Shown: positions 16,197 through 20,959 of the stretch, one piece after another
How positions within the stretch are numbered: the stretch's first letter is position 1
Layout: each line of letters opens with the position of its first letter
NCBI GenBank assembly: GCA_030591305.1
Contig: JAUVBI010000021.1
Coordinates: 1 to 20,959 of the forward strand
DNA from: Pseudomonadota bacterium
GTDB taxonomy: Bacteria > Pseudomonadota > Gammaproteobacteria > Pseudomonadales > Halieaceae
DNA length: 20,959 nt
Direction: 5' to 3'
Notes under the pieces: generated by a model
The model's database searches: none
Seen by the model: only the letters and a program-made list of their open reading frames with translations
Told to the model about the DNA's origin: nothing
Translations under genes and position numbers: made by a program

Positions 16197-17289
16197 CGCC
16201 CGCAAAACGATCAAATACGTCCATAGCCTCATCAATGATGTCGGATAGAATCTGCCGTGCTGGCTTCATCTCGGTGATATAGTGAATGCCCTGGCCAGCT
16301 GCTTCGGTCATCAGGTCTTTGCGCTGGTAGTCCAGTGAGCCCTGAATATAGTCGGATGACAGCATCATCTGCAGAGGTGCTTTTAACACGGGCGGCGCAT
16401 CGGGGCCCATCCACTCATCGTGCCAGGGGCAGCGGGTGGTGCGCATGGTGTAGCCGGAGATGCAGTTTGAGTACATTGTGTCGGTAGTCTCGCACTCCAG
16501 TAAACGTTCCTTCAATGGCTGGTTGAGATCAGATTCACGTGAGGTCAGCCACAGGGAGCCAGTCCATACACCGGAGGCACCCAATGCCAGAGTGGCCGCC
16601 AGGTGTCTGCCGGTGGTAATGCCGCCCGCAGCTAACACTGGAATGCCTTTTTTCTCGGCCAGGTCGACAACCTGGGGCACGATAGACAGAGTGCCAATTT
16701 GACCGGTGTGGCCAGCGGCATCGTAGCCCTGAGCAATAATCACGTCGACACCGGCGTCAATTTGTTTTTGGGCCTGACGCGGTGTGCCAACCAGCCCCCA
16801 CACCATCATGCCCTGCTTATGTGCCCGCTCCAGCAGGAATTTAGGTGAGCCCAGGCCAGAGGCGAACACGGGTACATTTTCTTCAAAAATAACTTCCAGT
16901 TGAGCCAGTGCGCGTGACTGGTCCAGCCCACCCCAGGTGTGCAGGTCAGGCGCTTCCTTGGGGTCGGGTACATCGTACTTGGCTTTGATCACCTGCTCGA
17001 ATGCGCGCGACTCATCCGGAATCATTGCCATCAGCTCTTCAACGGTTACCTTTTCAGAAACGGAAGCTGGCAGTACCAGGTCGATTCCAAACTTCTTGTT
17101 GCCGACCCTCTCGCGAACCCACTTGATATCGGCGCGGATATGTTCGGGTGGATGCATGGCTTCACCCAGTACGGCGAAGCCGCCGGCGTTTATTACTGCG
17201 ACCGCTACATCTTTGCAGTGGGTGAATGCTACTACCGGGTATTCAATATCCAGCTGTTCACATAATAGTGTGTGCAGTGGGTCGCTCAT
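16183..17289 (-). CDS. Nitronate monooxygenase-like NAD(P)H-dependent flavin oxidoreductase
   Basis: This 368-residue TIM-barrel FMN enzyme belongs to the 2-nitropropane dioxygenase/nitronate monooxygenase family. Family segments include the N-terminal EYPVVAFTHCKDVAVAVINAGG, the catalytic-region motif AQGYDAAGHTGQIG with His194, and the phosphate-binding VLAAGGITTGRHLAATLALGASGVWTG. An upstream ATG at 17325 exists, but the ATG at 17289 has an AGGAAG ribosome site and begins MSDPLHTLL like family members, so it is preferred. Many members are not true nitronate oxidases but enoyl-type reductases or oxidases in catabolic clusters. With etfB downstream and other oxidoreductases divergent, an acyl-CoA-related redox step is plausible but unproven. 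It heads the run with the small ORF and etfB. Confidence 0.9.
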   Translation of the reverse strand: MSDPLHTLLCEQLDIEYPVVAFTHCKDVAVAVINAGGFAVLGEAMHPPEHIRADIKWVRERVGNKKFGIDLVLPASVSEKVTVEELMAMIPDESRAFEQVIKAKYDVPDPKEAPDLHTWGGLDQSRALAQLEVIFEENVPVFASGLGSPKFLLERAHKQGMMVWGLVGTPRQAQKQIDAGVDVIIAQGYDAAGHTGQIGTLSIVPQVVDLAEKKGIPVLAAGGITTGRHLAATLALGASGVWTGSLWLTSRESDLNQPLKERLLECETTDTMYSNCISGYTMRTTRCPWHDEWMGPDAPPVLKAPLQMMLSSDYIQGSLDYQRKDLMTEAAGQGIHYITEMKPARQILSDIIDEAMDVFDRFAGDDDN

Positions 17290-17323
17290 AATCACTCTTC
17301 CTGTAATAGGTTTTTCATAGTGC

Positions 17324-17345
17324 ATTCGAAATGCTGTGTTCGAAT
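17324..17345. promoter_or_regulatory. Candidate operator: inverted repeat ATTCGAA-N8-TTCGAAT
   Basis: Two perfect 7-bp inverted arms (17324-17330 and 17339-17345) flank an 8-bp spacer, giving a 22-bp dyad typical of TetR- or GntR-type operators. It lies 34 bp ahead of the flavin oxidoreductase start and about 190 bp ahead of the divergent luciferase-like gene, in the only sizeable spacer of the right-hand cluster. No regulator gene is in view. Chance occurrence cannot be excluded, because TTCGAA is itself palindromic. Confidence 0.5.
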
Positions 17346-17536
17346 CAAGTGGTCGTATCGCTACGTTCTTTCAGCTCACCGGAATCTACCTTTTCCCGGG
17401 GATAAAATAAACTCCCGACCCCGCTATCAGTGTCTGGATGACCGAAAATGAGATGTTGAAGTCCGGATTTGACCTGAAGCTACTATTAGAATGGTTTTTC
17501 ATGATTTATTAAAGTGGAATACCGTCGAGGTGTAGT

Positions 17537-18607
17537 ATGTCACTGAAGGTGGAAAGCGTGATCCTGGGTCCGGAAACCGCCCAGTACGCGGGCCGGGGGC
17601 AGGAGGCACAAAGCCTGACCTCCATTGCCGAAGCAGGACGCAGGGCTGAGCGTCTGGGGTTTGATGTGGTGAACACGCCGGAGGCGGGACACGATGCATT
17701 TTTGCCCCTTGGCATCGTGGCAGAGCACACTAGCAAAATTCGTATTGGTACCAATGTGGCTGTGGCCTTTCCTCGCAGCCCCATGGCGACTGCCCAGGTT
17801 GCCTGGGATTTACAACATTTGTCCGAGGGGCGCTTTCAACTGGGTCTGGGCACCCAGGTAAAGGGGCATATACAGCGTCGCTATGCTACCCCCTGGACTG
17901 GTGCCCCCGGGCCGCGTCTGCGCGAGTACATACAGTGCATGCAGGCGATGTTCAAAACATTCCAGAACCCCAAAGAACCCACGTATTTTGAGGGTGAGCA
18001 TTACCAGTACACTATGATGTCGCCGTTCTTTAATCCCGGTCCTATTGAGTATCCCGATGTTCCCATATATATCGCGGCGGTAAATACCTACAACGCGAAA
18101 CTGTGCGGCGAGCTGTGTGCAGGCCTGCGTGCCCACCCTGTTGCTACCTTCGCCTACTCCCGGGATGTACTGGCACTGGCGATTGAGCAGGGGGCCAAAA
18201 AAGCGGGGCGCAAGCTGGAGGATGTGGATATCGTAGGTTCACCCTTTCTGGCACTTGCTGCCGACGAGGAGGGCGTGGCGAAGGCTAAAGAAGCCCTCAA
18301 ACAACAGATATCATTCTATGCCTCCACCCGTTCCTATCACTCGGTACTCAAATACCATGGCTGGGATGATCTGGGCACAAAACTACACGAGCTTTCAGTG
18401 CGGGGAAAGTGGACTGAATTACCAAAGCAGATCACGGACGACATGCTGGATGAGTGGGCTATCGTCGGTACCTACGATGAATTTCCCGCTAAACTAAAGG
18501 CGCGCGCTGCAGGAGCCTATAATTCGGTGCTGCTGGATCTCCCCAAAGCCCTGCTGCAAGATGAGGACCGCGTCGCCGATATAGTTAAGCAGCTGCACGT
18601 AGACTAG
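17537..18607 (+). CDS. Luciferase-like (LLM) oxidoreductase, MSMEG_2256-type F420 family
   Basis: This 356-residue TIM-barrel bacterial-luciferase-like protein resembles the family annotated as F420-dependent MSMEG_2256-like oxidoreductases. Typical segments are the N-terminal AEAGRRAERLGFDVVNTPE, the central TSKIRIGTNVAVAFPRSPM and WDLQHLSEGRFQLGLGTQ, and the C-terminal DEWAIVGTYDEFPAKL. A GAGGTG ribosome site lies just ahead of the ATG. It is divergent from the nitronate monooxygenase-like gene and converges with a second LLM gene only 30 bp away. Family membership is secure; whether the cofactor is F420 or FMN and what it reduces cannot be read from the sequence. Confidence 0.88.
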   Translation: MSLKVESVILGPETAQYAGRGQEAQSLTSIAEAGRRAERLGFDVVNTPEAGHDAFLPLGIVAEHTSKIRIGTNVAVAFPRSPMATAQVAWDLQHLSEGRFQLGLGTQVKGHIQRRYATPWTGAPGPRLREYIQCMQAMFKTFQNPKEPTYFEGEHYQYTMMSPFFNPGPIEYPDVPIYIAAVNTYNAKLCGELCAGLRAHPVATFAYSRDVLALAIEQGAKKAGRKLEDVDIVGSPFLALAADEEGVAKAKEALKQQISFYASTRSYHSVLKYHGWDDLGTKLHELSVRGKWTELPKQITDDMLDEWAIVGTYDEFPAKLKARAAGAYNSVLLDLPKALLQDEDRVADIVKQLHVD

Positions 18608-18637
18608 AGCTGATGGAACAGTGGAGCTTATGCCGCT

Positions 18638-19537
18638 TTAGCTGAACCTGGCAATCACCTCATCGGCGTAGCGCTTGATCGCATCCTGTTTTATCTCCAG
18701 CGAAGGTTGCTGTTGCATGATGGCACCCACCCCTTGTTCGGCCAGAATTTTCTCACTCCAGGGCGTGACCTGTAGATCCGTAACCCCCATGTCTTCCAGG
18801 CGACGAATATCGTCTGCGCTCTCCGCGTCGGGGCAGTGCATTATGATGTCAAAGGGCTCATTTTCGCGGCCAAATTCCCGACGAAACCCGTTCAGCTCCG
18901 CTATAACCCCTTCAACCTCGCTCATATCGTGAATGACGCTGAGCCAGCCGTCACCATAGCGCGCCGCACGTCGCAGGGCAGGCCTGGTTGTTCCGCCCAC
19001 GTAGATAGGAATTTTTTTCTCGGGTACCGGCGCCATTATCAGGCGATCGAAGTCGATGTACTTGCCGTGGAATTCGACCATACCGCCTTCCAGGAGGAGG
19101 CGTATCACTTGAATGGCCTCGTTCTGGCGGGCACCGCGGGTCTTTTTGTCCTGGCCCAGCCATTTGAACTCCTCGGGCATCCAGGCCAGTCCCACCCCAA
19201 GCGCCACCCGGTCGTTGGAGACCGCTGCCACCGAGCACAGGCTCTTGGCTTCCAACAGAGGTTGGCGCACTGCCAGCCTGAGCACGGAGGGAAAGAAGCG
19301 GATACGTTCGGTCACAACTGCCATGGTAGTGATAGCCACCCAGGGGTCCAACACAGGCATGTCCAGGGGCCAAAAGCGCTTGCCATCAGGCGTATAGGGG
19401 TAGGGGACAGAAATTTCCTCAGGGAAAAAGGGCGCATCGGCCACCTGAATGCTGTCCCAGCCACACTCATCAGCGGTGCGTGCTATACCCTGTAACTCAT
19501 CGGGTTTGACCATAAACAGGTGAAATCCAAATCTCAT
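18638..19537 (-). CDS. Luciferase-like (LLM) oxidoreductase, Rv2161c-type F420 family
   Basis: This 299-residue protein has LLM features: N-terminal MRFGFHLFMVKPDELQGIARTADECGWDSIQV, PWVAITTMAVVTERIRFFPSVL, LCSVAAVSNDRVALGVGLAWMPEEF and the substrate/cofactor-side PIYVGGTTRPALRRAARYGDGWL. It belongs with the TIGR03619-like (Rv2161c) group, often labelled F420-dependent. A strong GAGGAGAAG ribosome site precedes the ATG at 19537. It follows the molybdenum hydroxylase gene by 76 bp on the same strand, so the two are likely cotranscribed. It is from a different subfamily than the adjacent plus-strand LLM gene, so the pair is not a recent tandem duplication. Confidence 0.88.
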   Translation of the reverse strand: MRFGFHLFMVKPDELQGIARTADECGWDSIQVADAPFFPEEISVPYPYTPDGKRFWPLDMPVLDPWVAITTMAVVTERIRFFPSVLRLAVRQPLLEAKSLCSVAAVSNDRVALGVGLAWMPEEFKWLGQDKKTRGARQNEAIQVIRLLLEGGMVEFHGKYIDFDRLIMAPVPEKKIPIYVGGTTRPALRRAARYGDGWLSVIHDMSEVEGVIAELNGFRREFGRENEPFDIIMHCPDAESADDIRRLEDMGVTDLQVTPWSEKILAEQGVGAIMQQQPSLEIKQDAIKRYADEVIARFS

Positions 19538-19613
19538 TTTTCTTCTCCTCAGGTTACTTTTTGACCAATGCCGGCATAGTCAGGACCGATCTTGGCAGAT
19601 GAGTTCTCTGTCA

Positions 19614-20959
19614 TTATTCCGCCTTGCCCTGTCTGGCAGCCTGTATCAGTTTCCATAGCCTGTTGGGGGAGGCGGGTACTTCCCTGGCCAGGGTGGAAAA
19701 GGGTGTCAATGCATCGTTGATGGCGCAGAGTACCGCGGCCGGGGTCGTGTGAATAGCCCCTTCACCGCAGCCTTTTGCGCCCAATGGCGAAAGAGGAGAG
19801 GGGGTCACCATGGCAAATTTTTCGGTCATGGGAACGTCGTGAATGGAGGGAAGTAGGTAATCCCCAAAGGTTGATGCCAGTGGCTGCCCATCAGAATTAT
19901 AGGGGTATTCCTCCAGCAGGGCCGCAGCGACACCCTGAGCGACACCCCCCTGGGTCATTCCTTCAACGGCCGCGGGGTTAAGGCGTGTGCCGCAATCATC
20001 CACAATATAATATTTCAAAATGGTGGTTTTTCCAGTTTCGGCATCTACCTCAACCAATACCAGGTGGCAGGCATTTGCGGCGGTCAAATAGCTTCTTGCT
20101 CTGCCCTCGTCATCGGCAACATTGCGGTCCTGGGCCGTCCAGGAACTGCTTGCTTCCATGCCCATTTCCATTCCCTGGGGCAGCAGGTCGGAACGTCCCA
20201 GTGCAACACCGACGACCTCTGTTACAGTCATCTTCACTTCGGGAGTGCCTATGACTCGTAACTCGCCATCAATCAGCTCGACCATATCGGGCGTTGATTG
20301 CAGCAATTGTGCCGCAATGCTAACCATCTTTTGTTTAAGCTTTTTGGCGGCTCCCATGACTGCTCCCGCGAGAGCGACACCAAGGCGGCTTCCCCCGGGC
20401 CCGAAAGCGGGGGGAGCTGAAAGTGTATCCAGGGGAATAACGTTGATATCACTCAACTCACGATGGAAGTAATCGGCCAGAAGTTGGGCTATCAAGGTGT
20501 ACTGACTTTGCCCTTCAGTGGTAAACCCCACTCTTGCCGTAATATTTCCAAACACATCGAAAGAGACCGTCACACTTTCCGGGATGCCAATTCCCTGCTG
20601 GCCTACAATGGCATAGGCATTCCAGTCGAAGACTCCGGGCTCGACAGCATTGGCAATACCAATGCCTAAATAGCGGCCCTCTTTGCGAGCAATTTCCTGT
20701 TGTTTCCTGAGTTCATGGTACTGGCCCATTTCCAGTACTTTATCGAGAGCTTTCTCATATTCCCCGCTATCGTATACATTGCCGCTTACAATAGTGTAGG
20801 GAAACTGCTCTGGTTGAATGTAGTTCCTGCGACGAATTTCTGCTGTGTCCATCCCCAGGCCTCGAGCGGCTATATCCATCATTTGTTCCAGTACAAAAAA
20901 GTGGGGAGGGGGGCCCATTCCACGATAGGCGCTGACAGGGAGCTTATTGGTAAGAACAA
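19614..20959 (-). CDS. Molybdenum hydroxylase large subunit (xanthine dehydrogenase/CoxL family), 5' end outside window
   Basis: This is the C-terminal part (about 448 codons) of a molybdopterin-cytosine-dinucleotide hydroxylase large subunit. The frame stays open through the window edge (VLTNKLPVSAYRG precedes the ATG at 20918), so that ATG is internal. The AYRG segment, GNVYDSGEYEKAL, the FGPGGSR loop and the C-terminal GAKGCGEGA with the catalytic Glu codon at 19761-19763 place it in the xanthine dehydrogenase/aldehyde oxidase/CO dehydrogenase family. AYRG rather than AYRCSFR argues against a true form I CO dehydrogenase. Such enzymes hydroxylate aromatic or N-heterocyclic carbons, with FeS and FAD subunits normally encoded beside them. 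None follows it here, so they would have to lie upstream, beyond the window. Confidence 0.9.
   Translation of the reverse strand, partial: VLTNKLPVSAYRGMGPPPHFFVLEQMMDIAARGLGMDTAEIRRRNYIQPEQFPYTIVSGNVYDSGEYEKALDKVLEMGQYHELRKQQEIARKEGRYLGIGIANAVEPGVFDWNAYAIVGQQGIGIPESVTVSFDVFGNITARVGFTTEGQSQYTLIAQLLADYFHRELSDINVIPLDTLSAPPAFGPGGSRLGVALAGAVMGAAKKLKQKMVSIAAQLLQSTPDMVELIDGELRVIGTPEVKMTVTEVVGVALGRSDLLPQGMEMGMEASSSWTAQDRNVADDEGRARSYLTAANACHLVLVEVDAETGKTTILKYYIVDDCGTRLNPAAVEGMTQGGVAQGVAAALLEEYPYNSDGQPLASTFGDYLLPSIHDVPMTEKFAMVTPSPLSPLGAKGCGEGAIHTTPAAVLCAINDALTPFSTLAREVPASPNRLWKLIQAARQGKAE

Noticed and set aside
17290..17325. Upstream ATG extending the flavin oxidoreductase by 12 residues
   Set aside because: The ATG at 17289 is preceded by AGGAAG at good spacing, and the extra residues would encode that ribosome site itself.
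18836..19495. 219-codon plus-strand open frame opposite the Rv2161c-type gene
   Set aside because: It is an antisense shadow of a clear LLM gene with no recognisable domain or ribosome site.
19614..20959. Calling the molybdenum hydroxylase a CO dehydrogenase (coxL)
   Set aside because: The segment reads AYRG instead of the form I AYRCSFR motif, and no coxM/coxS genes are visible, so only the family level is justified.

Overview
The window reads as chromosomal DNA of a marine-type gammaproteobacterium. The evidence is conserved synteny: recJ, then prfB-lysS, and xseA divergent from guaB-guaA, all with proteins close to their E. coli counterparts in length and motifs. I suspect the Halieaceae/Spongiibacteraceae side of the class because of the lipid/CoA-type oxidoreductase cluster on the right, but this is inference and no rRNA is present to settle it.

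Left part (1-5695): the 3' three quarters of recJ; a two-gene copper module (a CueR-type regulator, whose own promoter carries a CueR-type operator, translationally coupled to an SO_0444-type metal efflux permease) sitting between recJ and prfB; prfB with the classical +1 programmed frameshift; then lysS. A perfect 42-bp inverted repeat with a 2-bp centre begins on the last base of the prfB stop codon and fills most of the prfB-lysS gap. It looks like a REP/MITE-type element rather than an ordinary terminator.

Middle part (5757-10507): a small lipoprotein gene whose 3' end overlaps tail-to-tail with a three-gene minus-strand signalling operon. That operon runs class III nucleotide cyclase with HisKA-like helix and REC domain, then a CheY-like receiver, then a membrane sensor histidine kinase. 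Both junctions are 4-base ATGA overlaps. A Crp-family regulator with a complete cyclic-nucleotide phosphate-binding motif is transcribed divergently from the cyclase. Together they suggest a pathway from membrane sensing through a phosphorelay to cyclic nucleotide synthesis and a nearby transcription factor. The cyclase has Glu at the purine-specifying position and the Crp protein lacks the CRP Thr/Ser pair that contacts adenine, so the nucleotide might not be cAMP. This is the most interesting system in the window.

Centre-right (10595-15033): xseA divergent from guaB-guaA (purine synthesis), with a good sigma-70 promoter ahead of guaB.

Right part (15102-20959): a cluster of redox enzymes: an unpaired etfB, a small unrecognised protein, a nitronate monooxygenase-like FMN enzyme, two luciferase-like (F420-type family) oxidoreductases, and the C-terminal part of a molybdenum hydroxylase large subunit that runs off the window. 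The set suggests catabolism of an unknown carbon substrate. Apart from short intergenic spaces, all below 300 bases, the window is fully coding. No tRNA, rRNA, CRISPR array or complete insertion sequence is seen.
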